64,000 nt of DNA. Origin: G963556115 sp963677015 (GTDB taxonomy: Bacteria > Planctomycetota > SZUA-567). Location: positions 2,418,001 to 2,482,000 of the forward strand of contig OY781533.1 in assembly GCA_963677015.1 (NCBI GenBank), given 5' to 3'. The notes below the pieces were generated by a model. The model did not search any database, was not told the DNA's origin, and saw only the letters and a program-made list of their open reading frames with translations. Both the position numbers and the translations under genes were made by a program. The number at the start of each line of letters is the position of its first letter. Position 1 is the stretch's first letter. Shown here in pieces: positions 36,990-45,266 of the stretch.

Positions 36990-37093
36990 ACTCTTAATCA
37001 ATAGTTCCACGGTTCGAATCCGTGAGCGGGCACCAAGACTATAAGCCGTTAATTCTTTACTACTTAAAGAGTTAACGGCTTATTTAGCGCAAT
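36990..37093 (+). repeat. Right attachment repeat (partial tRNA-Lys copy)
   Basis: A copy of the tRNA-Lys anticodon-to-3' end and its terminator hairpin. The D-arm and acceptor 5' strand are absent, so this is not a working tRNA. It marks the right end of the island. Confidence 0.9.
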
Positions 37094-37188
37094 CCTTATT
37101 CACTTAGTTATAATGATATTCAATCCGCATATTTATATTATTCTATAATTATTTATACTAAATTTTTATTACATAAAAATAATATTTC

Positions 37189-37216
37189 TTGACATAATTG
37201 TAGTCCAGCATATCAT
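37189..37216 (+). promoter_or_regulatory. Sigma70-type promoter of the first chemoreceptor
   Basis: -35 TTGACA (37189-37194) and -10 TATCAT (37211-37216), 16 bases apart, about 165 bases before the start codon. No sigma28-type (flagellar) promoter was seen. Confidence 0.6.
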
Positions 37217-37379
37217 GCTAATATATTTAGACAATCTAACACAATCGTAACAACATCAAAATAGTGGCTAATAATGCAAAATCAGAAAATCAACGCCAAT
37301 AACGACAGAATTACCCTCAGTTATCAAATCGAAAAATATAATATCAAAACAATTTTGTTAACTTTTAAGAAAGTAGATT

Positions 37380-39263
37380 ATGAAAATTAAATGGAAAATT
37401 ATACTATTACCTGTAATAGCAATAGTAGGTACAGCAGCATTAGTTTCAATTATCGCATATGTAAACGCAACAATTGAAAATGATATTGTCTTGCCAAAAT
37501 TCGAAAAGGAAATTATTAATAGCGAAAAGGAAAAGCTGAAATCACTTGTTCAGGCAGAAGCAAATGCAGCAAGCCTGCTTGTTGAGAATATGACGGGAAA
37601 GACTGAAGAAGATATTAAGAACGCTCTTATACAGCAAACAGACAAAGTAACATTCTTTGACGACAACACCGGATATTTTTTTATCTATGATATGGACGGC
37701 AACCGAATAAACGTTCCCGGAGTAAAGGGAGAAGCTAAAACCTCTGGAAACTATCTCGCTCTTAAAGATGTAAACGGTTTGGAAATGGTCAAAGCTTTAA
37801 GAGACGCAGCAAAAAAAGGAGGAGACTTTGTTGAGTATTGGTTCCCTAAAAAAGGCGCTTCAGAACCTTCCCCAAAGCTGAGTTATGCGCTACCTATCAC
37901 AGGTACCAACTATTTTGTCGGTGCCGGCGTTTATTTTGATGAAGTTTACCAGTATGCTTCCAATATGAAAGCATTAATAATCGATGAAGGATACCATTAC
38001 CGCGTTTATATTTATTTGGCAGTAATTATTTACCTTGTGATACTTGCCATTGTAGCCTTTATGATTATTAAAGGAATACTTGGAGGGTTGCATGGTATCA
38101 AGGATATTTTACTGCAAATAGTAAAAACCGGAGACACATCAATCAACATTGATAAAAAGTTACTCGCTCGTAAAGATGAAGTAGGTGAACTGGCACACGC
38201 AGAAAAACAAATTATTGAAGATTTTAATAAGGTAGCAGTAGTATCTAAAAATCTTTCGGAGAGAGACTGGCGGCAGGAAGTAAATATCAAATCTGACAAT
38301 GACATGATGAACAAATCACTGCAAAGCATGATAACAGAAGTAAATTCAGCACTCAATGAAATTACATCATATATCACTGACCTGGATACCGGAGCGAAAC
38401 AGGTAAGTGCCGCAAGCAATGCACTCTCAGATGGAGCCACCTCACAGGCAGCTTCAATTGAAGAAATTTCAGCGTCTCTTACCGATATGAGTAATAGGAC
38501 CAGCCAGAATGCCCAAAATGCCACAGAAGCAAGCACTCTTGCGCAGTCAGCAAATAATGCAGCCATGGAAGGACAGCAAAAAATGCAGAATTTGTCAGAC
38601 GGTATAAACAGTATAACAAGTAGAGCAGAAGAAACCAAAAAAGTAGTTAAGACAATTGACGATATCGCATTCCAAACCAATCTCCTTGCACTCAATGCCG
38701 CAGTTGAAGCCGCAAGAGCCGGAGCTCACGGTAAAGGTTTTGCAGTTGTAGCTGAGGAAGTGCGAAATCTTGCAGCCAGATCAGCAAAAGCAGCAGGTGA
38801 AACAGCAGAGCTAATTGATAACGTCGTAGTCGAGGTAAAGAACGGCAATAAAATGACTGAAGCCACTGCCGAAGCCCTAAATAAAATCGTTGAGCAAATC
38901 AATAAGGTAACCTTACTGGTTGCAGATATAGCCGAAGCATCCAACAGTCAGGCACACGGTATGACTCAGGTTAATCAGGGACTCGAACAAATTGACAGCG
39001 TAACCCAGCAAAACACCGCAAATGCCGAAGAAACAGCCGCCGCAAGTACCCACATGTCTGATCTTGCATCGCAGTTGAATGCAGTAATCAAAAAATTCAA
39101 ACTCAAAGAGAAAAATATTAACAATGTAACTAAACCCCTTAAAAAAAGACCCAGAAAAAAACTGGCATTATCATTTTCGACTCCAAGTATTTCTAAAAAA
39201 GCGGAAATGATCACCCCGGCAGAACAAATAATTCTTGATGATTCGGAGTTTGGCAAATTCTAA
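37380..39263 (+). CDS. Methyl-accepting chemotaxis protein, single-Cache sensor
   Basis: 627 residues: a membrane segment near 8-28, a periplasmic single-Cache domain (about 33-205, with DNTGYFFIYDMDGNRI), a second membrane segment near 208-233, HAMP, then a long cytoplasmic coiled coil with the receptor tip (IAFQTNLLALNAAVEAARAG near 426-445). The last residues after a flexible basic linker are EFGKF, which fits the aromatic pentapeptide used to tether CheR or CheB. The ligand is unknown. Facing cheA/cheW operon genes suggest it feeds that pathway. Confidence 0.93.
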   Translation: MKIKWKIILLPVIAIVGTAALVSIIAYVNATIENDIVLPKFEKEIINSEKEKLKSLVQAEANAASLLVENMTGKTEEDIKNALIQQTDKVTFFDDNTGYFFIYDMDGNRINVPGVKGEAKTSGNYLALKDVNGLEMVKALRDAAKKGGDFVEYWFPKKGASEPSPKLSYALPITGTNYFVGAGVYFDEVYQYASNMKALIIDEGYHYRVYIYLAVIIYLVILAIVAFMIIKGILGGLHGIKDILLQIVKTGDTSINIDKKLLARKDEVGELAHAEKQIIEDFNKVAVVSKNLSERDWRQEVNIKSDNDMMNKSLQSMITEVNSALNEITSYITDLDTGAKQVSAASNALSDGATSQAASIEEISASLTDMSNRTSQNAQNATEASTLAQSANNAAMEGQQKMQNLSDGINSITSRAEETKKVVKTIDDIAFQTNLLALNAAVEAARAGAHGKGFAVVAEEVRNLAARSAKAAGETAELIDNVVVEVKNGNKMTEATAEALNKIVEQINKVTLLVADIAEASNSQAHGMTQVNQGLEQIDSVTQQNTANAEETAAASTHMSDLASQLNAVIKKFKLKEKNINNVTKPLKKRPRKKLALSFSTPSISKKAEMITPAEQIILDDSEFGKF

Positions 39264-39305
39264 TAAACTCAAACAATATTTTGCAAAATTATTTATTCCA
39301 ATTTT

Positions 39306-39342
39306 ATATGTGCACACAACACCAAGTGTGCACATATTTTTT
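39306..39342 (+). terminator. Terminator after the first chemoreceptor
   Basis: ATATGTGCACAC and GTGTGCACATAT pair perfectly over 12 bases around an eight-base loop, followed by five T residues. Confidence 0.9.
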
Positions 39343-39609
39343 CAAGATAAACCTAATAATAAACAGACACGTCACTCAACCTACCGCTATCGTTTCATGT
39401 TAGAGTTTTTAATACTTAAACTATTAGTATTTTAAAGGCACCTGACCTTAATTTAGATAATACCTTTAAACTCAGTATTATTTATACAGCTATATAAATA
39501 AACTCGCAAAATAGTGGATAAATACATAACTGCAGGCTGCTTAGCGCCCTGATACATGCCAAACAAAAAATCAAAATAATAATATTTTTTAACATTTCTC
39601 TAACAAAGC

Positions 39610-39637
39610 TTGACATTTATTTTTTTTATGTTATATC
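39610..39637 (+). promoter_or_regulatory. Possible promoter of the second chemoreceptor
   Basis: -35 TTGACA (39610-39615) with TATATC after 16 bases, or TTATAT after 15. It lies about 130 bases before the start codon. Confidence 0.5.
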
Positions 39638-39766
39638 TGTAAAGATGATACTAAATATTGACTCAAAAGGGACCTGCTATTTTTTTTTTCAATATAACCT
39701 CAAAGAAAACAAGCATTAATAAATTTAATACAATTAGCTAATAATTAATAAAAAGGTACTTATAAT

Positions 39767-41842
39767 ATGCTCATAATATCTAAAGCCGGACTGAAGCATA
39801 AACTAATAGCTATATTTTGTCTTGTTATTATTTTTACCTGCGGTGGAACCTGTATTTTCTCTTACTATAAATCGTATTCACTAATGAACAGTAGTATTCA
39901 GGACTCACTGAAACAAATGGCAAATGAGGCGGGCAAATATGTACAGGCGTCTATGGATATCAAATTAACAGAAATGCAAGGTGTCGCTAACCGCTACGCT
40001 ATTCGCAGCTTAGATTGGGAAAAACAACTGCCGGTACTTCAGGAAGAAACCAAAAGATTAAAATATCTGGGCATGGCCATCGTAACACCAGATGGCATCG
40101 CTCATTATCAGAACCAAAAAACCGCAAATTTAGCGGATCGCGAATATGTTAAAGCAGCATTTTCTGGAAAGACAGTCTTCTCAAATGTTATTTTCAGCCG
40201 TGTAATCCAAAAACCGGTAATCATGCTATCCACTCCTGTATTCACAGAAAATGATACCGTTGGTTCAGTTCTTATTGCCCGTATAGATGGCAGCATGCTC
40301 TCAGATATCATCTCAAGTATTAAATATGGAAAACATGGTTACTCGTATATCATAGATAATAAAGGTACTATTGTTGCTCATAGAAATCAGGATTATGTCA
40401 AAACAGCCAAAAATTTCATTGAAGAAGCCAAGCAAGATGAGCAATATAAACCGGTTGCCCAAATGCTGATAAAAATGACACAGGGAGAATCAGGATTCGC
40501 AGAATACAGTTTAAGCGGGCAGAATTCACTCTTTGGTTTTAGCCCGATACCAGAATCTCAATGGTCTGTTGCTACAGGCACAGCAAAAGAAGAGGTTTAT
40601 AACCGCATATACAGTATGCGCACAACATTTATCATTATATGTGGTATCTTTCTTCTACTTGGGGCGATATTCGCTTTTGTCAGTGCAACCTTGGTTGTCA
40701 ACCCCATTCTTAATGGTGTCAGCCTTCTTACCAATATTGCGGAACGTGGCGATCTGCGTAACAACATGGAAGAAAAATACCTCAAAAAATCTGATGAAAC
40801 CGGACTTCTGGCAAAAGCCGTTAATAACCTGATTCTTTCACAACGTGAACAGGCAGGTATTCTTGAGCAGATTTCAAAGGGTGACTGGGATATCAATGTT
40901 ATAGCCCGTTCAGAGCACGACTCGTTCAGTCAGGCTCTACAGCAAATGATATATCAGATGAATGAAACGCTTAATGCAGTTAACGTCGCAGCACAACTTG
41001 TAAATAGCGGGTCAGAGCAAATATCCAATGCCAGCCAATCACTTTCTCAAGGAGCTACAGAATCCGCCGCCAGCATTGAGGAAATTACATCTTCAATAAC
41101 TGAAATAGGCAGTCAGTCAAAACAAAATGCCGAAAATGCCCATCAGGCTAATCAATTGGCAAACACCGCTCAAAATGCTGCAGATAACGGTAATAATCAG
41201 ATGCAGGAGATGGTCGCAGCAATTACCGACATAAGTGATTCCAGCCAGCAAATTTCAAAAATTATCAAGGTCATAGACGATATTGCATTTCAGACCAACC
41301 TGCTTGCGCTCAATGCCGCTGTTGAAGCAGCAAGAGCCGGTGCTCATGGTAAAGGTTTTGCGGTAGTTGCTGAAGAGGTGCGGAATCTTGCAGCTCGCAG
41401 TGCACGGGCAGCGAGTGAAACAACGTCATTAATTGAGTCTTCGGCCATGAAAGTATCCAAAGGGACCAGTATCGCGGAAGGAACTGCTTCTGCCTTAAAC
41501 GAAATAGTTTCTACCGTCGAAAAAGTTGCAACTCTGGTCGATGAAATTTCAACAGCCTCAAGCGAACAGGCACAAGGAGTCTCTCAGGTAATTCAAGGAA
41601 TGGGGCAGATAGAAACAGTAACCCTGCAGAATACAGCCAACGCTGAAGAAACAGCCTCTGCGTCCGAGGAACTTGTCGGTCAGGCTCAAATTCTTCACAA
41701 TCTTGTATCCAGATTCAGTCTCAAAGATGATTTTGCTCTGGACAATCAATATACCACAATCGAAACCGCCTCTTCAAAGCAAATCTCAACGCATAAGCAG
41801 TTAGAGAACTATTCAGATCCAACAGACTTCATGAATTTTTGA
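39767..41842 (+). CDS. Methyl-accepting chemotaxis protein, double-Cache sensor
   Basis: 691 residues: a membrane segment near 12-33, a periplasmic double-Cache domain (about 40-275; LADREYVKAAFSGK and GKHGYSYIIDNKGTIVAHRN are typical dCache stretches), a second membrane segment near 284-306, HAMP, and a signalling coiled coil with the same receptor tip as its neighbour near 503-525. It ends in DFMNF after a polar linker, again fitting the CheR/CheB tether pattern. dCache receptors often bind amino acids or organic acids; the ligand here is unknown. Confidence 0.93.
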   Translation: MLIISKAGLKHKLIAIFCLVIIFTCGGTCIFSYYKSYSLMNSSIQDSLKQMANEAGKYVQASMDIKLTEMQGVANRYAIRSLDWEKQLPVLQEETKRLKYLGMAIVTPDGIAHYQNQKTANLADREYVKAAFSGKTVFSNVIFSRVIQKPVIMLSTPVFTENDTVGSVLIARIDGSMLSDIISSIKYGKHGYSYIIDNKGTIVAHRNQDYVKTAKNFIEEAKQDEQYKPVAQMLIKMTQGESGFAEYSLSGQNSLFGFSPIPESQWSVATGTAKEEVYNRIYSMRTTFIIICGIFLLLGAIFAFVSATLVVNPILNGVSLLTNIAERGDLRNNMEEKYLKKSDETGLLAKAVNNLILSQREQAGILEQISKGDWDINVIARSEHDSFSQALQQMIYQMNETLNAVNVAAQLVNSGSEQISNASQSLSQGATESAASIEEITSSITEIGSQSKQNAENAHQANQLANTAQNAADNGNNQMQEMVAAITDISDSSQQISKIIKVIDDIAFQTNLLALNAAVEAARAGAHGKGFAVVAEEVRNLAARSARAASETTSLIESSAMKVSKGTSIAEGTASALNEIVSTVEKVATLVDEISTASSEQAQGVSQVIQGMGQIETVTLQNTANAEETASASEELVGQAQILHNLVSRFSLKDDFALDNQYTTIETASSKQISTHKQLENYSDPTDFMNF

Positions 41843-41851
41843 TAGTTCCAG

Positions 41852-41874
41852 TTCTGATTCAGCATCAGAAGTTT
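41852..41874 (+). terminator. Weak terminator-like hairpin after the second chemoreceptor
   Basis: TTCTGAT and ATCAGAA pair around TCAGC, followed by GTTTT. The stem is short, so the call is tentative. Confidence 0.4.
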
Positions 41875-42023
41875 TCGCAACAAAACCCAAGTATAGCAGC
41901 AACTTTTAAAATCTATTTTTTCAAAGAATCCATAAGTAGAAAAACGTTATTGAAATATTGTCATATTAAGAAATACCTCTAAAACTGATATTAATCTACC
42001 TGCAAAAACCACATAACCGCGGC

Positions 42024-42284
42024 TCAGATACTCTTATCCACCTGTAACAGATGCTCGACCGCATCCTCCGCACATCGGCAGTCAAAATCAGTGGGATTAA
42101 CTAGCGCTATAGTATATTTACTATTTTTCAAAATAATATACGCTGCAACATCATTGGTACTTTCAATTGAAATACACGCCTGTACCGCCATCTCGTGATG
42201 CACAAACCCCGGCTTGTCAATAGCAACCAGTACAGGCGCCAGGATCCACTCGCGATAACTTTTCCTGCTATGTTTATTTTTCAA
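42024..42284 (-). CDS. Small protein of unknown function, last gene of the cheA operon
   Basis: 86 residues, start TTG at 42284 with AGGGGA five to six bases upstream. No membrane segment or signal peptide. I do not recognise a family. A hydrophobic beta-like core (AAYIILKNSKYTIALVN) and a C-terminal pair of cysteines (DCRCAEDAVEHLL) stand out. The start lies only nine bases beyond the stop of the tandem-Cache gene, so it belongs to that operon and may be a partner of that protein. Confidence 0.6.
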   Translation of the reverse strand: MKNKHSRKSYREWILAPVLVAIDKPGFVHHEMAVQACISIESTNDVAAYIILKNSKYTIALVNPTDFDCRCAEDAVEHLLQVDKSI

Positions 42285-42293
42285 TAACTTCCC

Positions 42294-44714
42294 CTAATTC
42301 ATAGGCCGTACAACATGAGCAGACCAATACAGCCCTTCATATTCACGGTAACCCTGGGTTCTGGATGATCCCATAATATACGACTTACCTTTATACTCAT
42401 AGAAACCTGACGCACTTTCACCACCGGTAATATCTTTATGCGCCTGCGGCAGAGTCAGGATATCTCCAACCGGCCAGTACTCAGAATCAGTAGTTTCAAT
42501 AATTTCCCCCTTGGCATTGGTATAAAAGGCGGCACATCCCTCGATTGAGTTCATATCCTTGTCGATTGGCAGACAATTATTAAGAATCATCTTTGCCTCT
42601 GTATCCCAATCGAATAAGACCCCGATAACTCCTATCGAATCACCTTTTCTAGCCCCCTGCACGCGGATGCCGGTGGAGTAAATAAGACTCCGCTCTTTAT
42701 TCTTCTCCAGAACCGAACTTTGAGTATCCTGAACCGCATATTCCATAGATGTTTGAGTGCGCATGCCATTTTGGAACCATTCCTGATCCGAGACATTTAT
42801 TTTTTTCAGTTCATTGCGAAGTTCCATCTTTGAACAGGCGACAATTTCACCGCTAATATCAGACAATATTAAATTCCGGTACATGGTATAGCTGTTATTA
42901 ATTACCTTTAAGCGGTTGCACGCCCGCTCAAAATTCTCTTCCGTAGGATCTCCTAGCGCCTCCCAAAAATAATTATCAGTGCTCCACCACCTGATATCCG
43001 CCGATCTTTCAAAAAGATTTCTATCTATCAGATCAATAGCCTGTTTACTGAACATCTCCAACGCCTGCAAGTTTAACGCCAATTCCCCGGCAGCCATCTC
43101 CGCCAATAAATACTCCATGCGATTTGTCGCAAAATCACCGGTCTTGGTTATCTGATCAAAAATAGGACCCAAAGCTACCCCTCGCTTACCAAGCTTGGAG
43201 GCGAAGACAATTCCATTAAGCGAGATCAATTGTATAGACTCTTTGTCCTCCTGAATTTTCAGATATGTCTGCTTGTTAATTTCAGGTATTATCTTTGAGT
43301 CCATTAACTGCTCAGCTGATATCCCTCTGCTTTCAGTATGATACTTATTACCAAAAATCACTTCTCGAGGGACAATAATATGTGAGCTCCAGCCCAGTCC
43401 TTTATATTCGAGATAACCATCAGTCTTTGCAGAAAATATAGCCGAATCCTCACCCTCGACAATCGCATAATCATATACCTTCTGTCCGGCTTTCAATGTC
43501 CGGTGCTTTCTTGACAGATGCGCCAGCCGTCCCGGCTCAAATATTGCTTCATCACTCGAGCCGATAATAGTCCCGTTTTCCGAAGTAATAAATGAATGCC
43601 AGCCGGATGACAACTCTCCATCACTATCCTTTGGCATATAATCTTCCATTATAATTCTTGCTTCCCCCTGAAAATCAAAGAAGATTCCCATCGCTCCCAG
43701 AATATTTCCGGCATTATCATTATTATCACGAATGGCAGTGGTATACACCAGTGAAGGAATATCTTCCACCTTACTCTCACACAAATCCTGAGCATAATAG
43801 TCATTGCCGTCTTTGGTTTCAACAGCTTTTGTAAACCACTTCTCATCAGCGACATTTACCCCGAGTACCCGTTCTCTGACACTACGGTTTGCATTCGCTA
43901 TTATATCACCGTCACTGTCACAGATCACAAGATCTCTATACAGTGTATATGAGGAATTAATATCCTCCAGACGCTGACAGGCATACTTTACCTTACCGTG
44001 CAGTTTTTTAAGATTTTCAGCAACAGTATCAATCTCTTTGCATAAACCACCACCGTCCTTACACATGTTCAATTTTTTCTTGAGATTTTCCACCTCACTG
44101 CAATATATGTCATACTCTGAGTCACTTACTATTATTTTAACTATGTTATTCTTGAGATAGCCTACTACCTTCCCAAGTACCTCAACAAGCTGGCTCTCAC
44201 CATGCGCCGGAGATTTTTCCTCCGCTACCGCTTTTCGAAGCTTACTCAGCAAGACACAGAGTTTATCACTAAGCTCACCCACACTCTTTTTCATTTCATT
44301 GGTAGAGGAAATGCACTCACCAAAAGCGGTCTCCAGTGCCCACCACCTGACATCACAGGTACGCTCAAGCAAATTTCTATCTATAAGATTTATTTTCACA
44401 TAAGCAGCATTCGAAAGAATCATACAATTGAATTCTTCCTTTGCCTGGTAAAACTGATCAAAAAGCTTTTTAGTGACATCCAGCAACTCAGCACTGAAAT
44501 TTTCAACCCGCACCATAAGATCTGTAATCTGCTCCTGTTCGGTAGAGTCTTCGCTGATTTCAACAGCCGAGCATTTTCCCTGATTACAGATTGGAAAAAG
44601 TCCATTCAGTTCATTAATAATTTTTTCATAGAATTCTCTATGTTCATAAGTAATTACAGGATCAAAAATACTAAACTTTGTTTCAGTTGAAATTTTATCC
44701 AGATTAGCCGACAT
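42294..44714 (-). CDS. Soluble tandem-Cache-like protein encoded with CheA/CheW
   Basis: 806 residues from ATG at 44714, which follows GGGAG; an in-frame ATG at 44729 lacks one. Two homologous halves are visible: a helix with LIDRNLLERTCDVRWW near 110-125 and again LIDRNLFERSADIRWW near 562-577, each followed by a Cache-like PAS fold (SSYTLYRDLVICDSDGDIIA versus NSYTMYRNLILSDISGEIVA, then the DEKWFTKA versus DQEWFQNG motif and GWSSHIIVP versus YWSAHVVRP). There is no signal peptide, membrane segment, HAMP or receptor signalling domain. Cache domains are usually extracellular, so a cytoplasmic pair in a che operon is unusual. I infer a soluble sensor or adaptor for the CheA array. Confidence 0.8.
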   Translation of the reverse strand: MSANLDKISTETKFSIFDPVITYEHREFYEKIINELNGLFPICNQGKCSAVEISEDSTEQEQITDLMVRVENFSAELLDVTKKLFDQFYQAKEEFNCMILSNAAYVKINLIDRNLLERTCDVRWWALETAFGECISSTNEMKKSVGELSDKLCVLLSKLRKAVAEEKSPAHGESQLVEVLGKVVGYLKNNIVKIIVSDSEYDIYCSEVENLKKKLNMCKDGGGLCKEIDTVAENLKKLHGKVKYACQRLEDINSSYTLYRDLVICDSDGDIIANANRSVRERVLGVNVADEKWFTKAVETKDGNDYYAQDLCESKVEDIPSLVYTTAIRDNNDNAGNILGAMGIFFDFQGEARIIMEDYMPKDSDGELSSGWHSFITSENGTIIGSSDEAIFEPGRLAHLSRKHRTLKAGQKVYDYAIVEGEDSAIFSAKTDGYLEYKGLGWSSHIIVPREVIFGNKYHTESRGISAEQLMDSKIIPEINKQTYLKIQEDKESIQLISLNGIVFASKLGKRGVALGPIFDQITKTGDFATNRMEYLLAEMAAGELALNLQALEMFSKQAIDLIDRNLFERSADIRWWSTDNYFWEALGDPTEENFERACNRLKVINNSYTMYRNLILSDISGEIVACSKMELRNELKKINVSDQEWFQNGMRTQTSMEYAVQDTQSSVLEKNKERSLIYSTGIRVQGARKGDSIGVIGVLFDWDTEAKMILNNCLPIDKDMNSIEGCAAFYTNAKGEIIETTDSEYWPVGDILTLPQAHKDITGGESASGFYEYKGKSYIMGSSRTQGYREYEGLYWSAHVVRPMN

Positions 44715-44770
44715 TATATTTTCTCCCATCGTTCGCTCTTACCCCCAAAACACTCCAGACACATTCGAAT

Positions 44771-45244
44771 TCAAAAAACCTTTTCATTCATAATCACCTC
44801 AACCAGTTTCTGAATATTGAGTATCATCATATATTCTTCATTTTTAGCTCTAATAATTCCCTCAACAAAATCATACGGGATATGCGCCGGACGCGGACTG
44901 ATATGCTTTAAATCCACATTTAAAATCGCTTCCGTCTTATCAACGCGTAAAACCACCGGTTCGTCACTCGAGCTCAAACCAATCTTAACCGCATCAGCAA
45001 TTAAATCTGAAACGGTTTCCAGAAGTATCATCTTGGTTTTCTGTCTTTTGTCACGAGCGGGTTTCCCCAGACATTTTCTAAGATTTAAAACAGTCGCCGT
45101 CTTACCCCGGTGATGAACCAGACCCTCAATTTTAGGATTTGTCAAAGGGACAGGTGTTACCGGCATCGGCCGAAAAAATTCCTCCACTATCAACACCGGA
45201 ACTCCATATAACCCATCATCAACTCTAAATGCTGCAATCTGCAT
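44771..45244 (-). CDS. cheW: Chemotaxis coupling protein CheW
   Basis: 157 residues, a single CheW domain (AAFRVDDGLYGVPVLIVEEF at the start, GLVHHRGKTATVLNLRKCLG in the middle). CheW links receptors to the CheA kinase. AAAGGAG precedes the ATG. It lies 22 bases after cheA and 56 before the tandem-Cache start, in one operon. The middle part after residue 60 is somewhat divergent from classical CheW proteins. Confidence 0.9.
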   Translation of the reverse strand: MQIAAFRVDDGLYGVPVLIVEEFFRPMPVTPVPLTNPKIEGLVHHRGKTATVLNLRKCLGKPARDKRQKTKMILLETVSDLIADAVKIGLSSSDEPVVLRVDKTEAILNVDLKHISPRPAHIPYDFVEGIIRAKNEEYMMILNIQKLVEVIMNEKVF

Positions 45245-45266
45245 TTATAACTCCTTTAAATTACCT

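Larger units (their letters stand above)
26834..37093. mobile_element. Genomic island of about 10 kb integrated at tRNA-Lys
   Basis: Bounded by direct repeats at 26834-26940 and 36990-37093. The intact tRNA is on the left, with a degraded tyrosine recombinase directly beside it. The cargo is a type II L-asparaginase and a complete sucrose/fructan import and hydrolysis module with its LacI repressor. No other mobility gene is left, so the element is probably fixed. Diverged repeats and the broken integrase argue for an old insertion. Confidence 0.82.
39264..39766 (+). other. Spacer between the two chemoreceptor genes
   Basis: It holds the terminator of the first receptor gene and the promoter of the second (listed separately). 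No gene is seen; the sequence is AT-rich. Confidence 0.6.

Noticed and set aside
36990..37036. Second tRNA-Lys gene
   Set aside because: Only the anticodon-to-3' half is present; the D-arm and 5' acceptor strand are missing. It is an attachment repeat.
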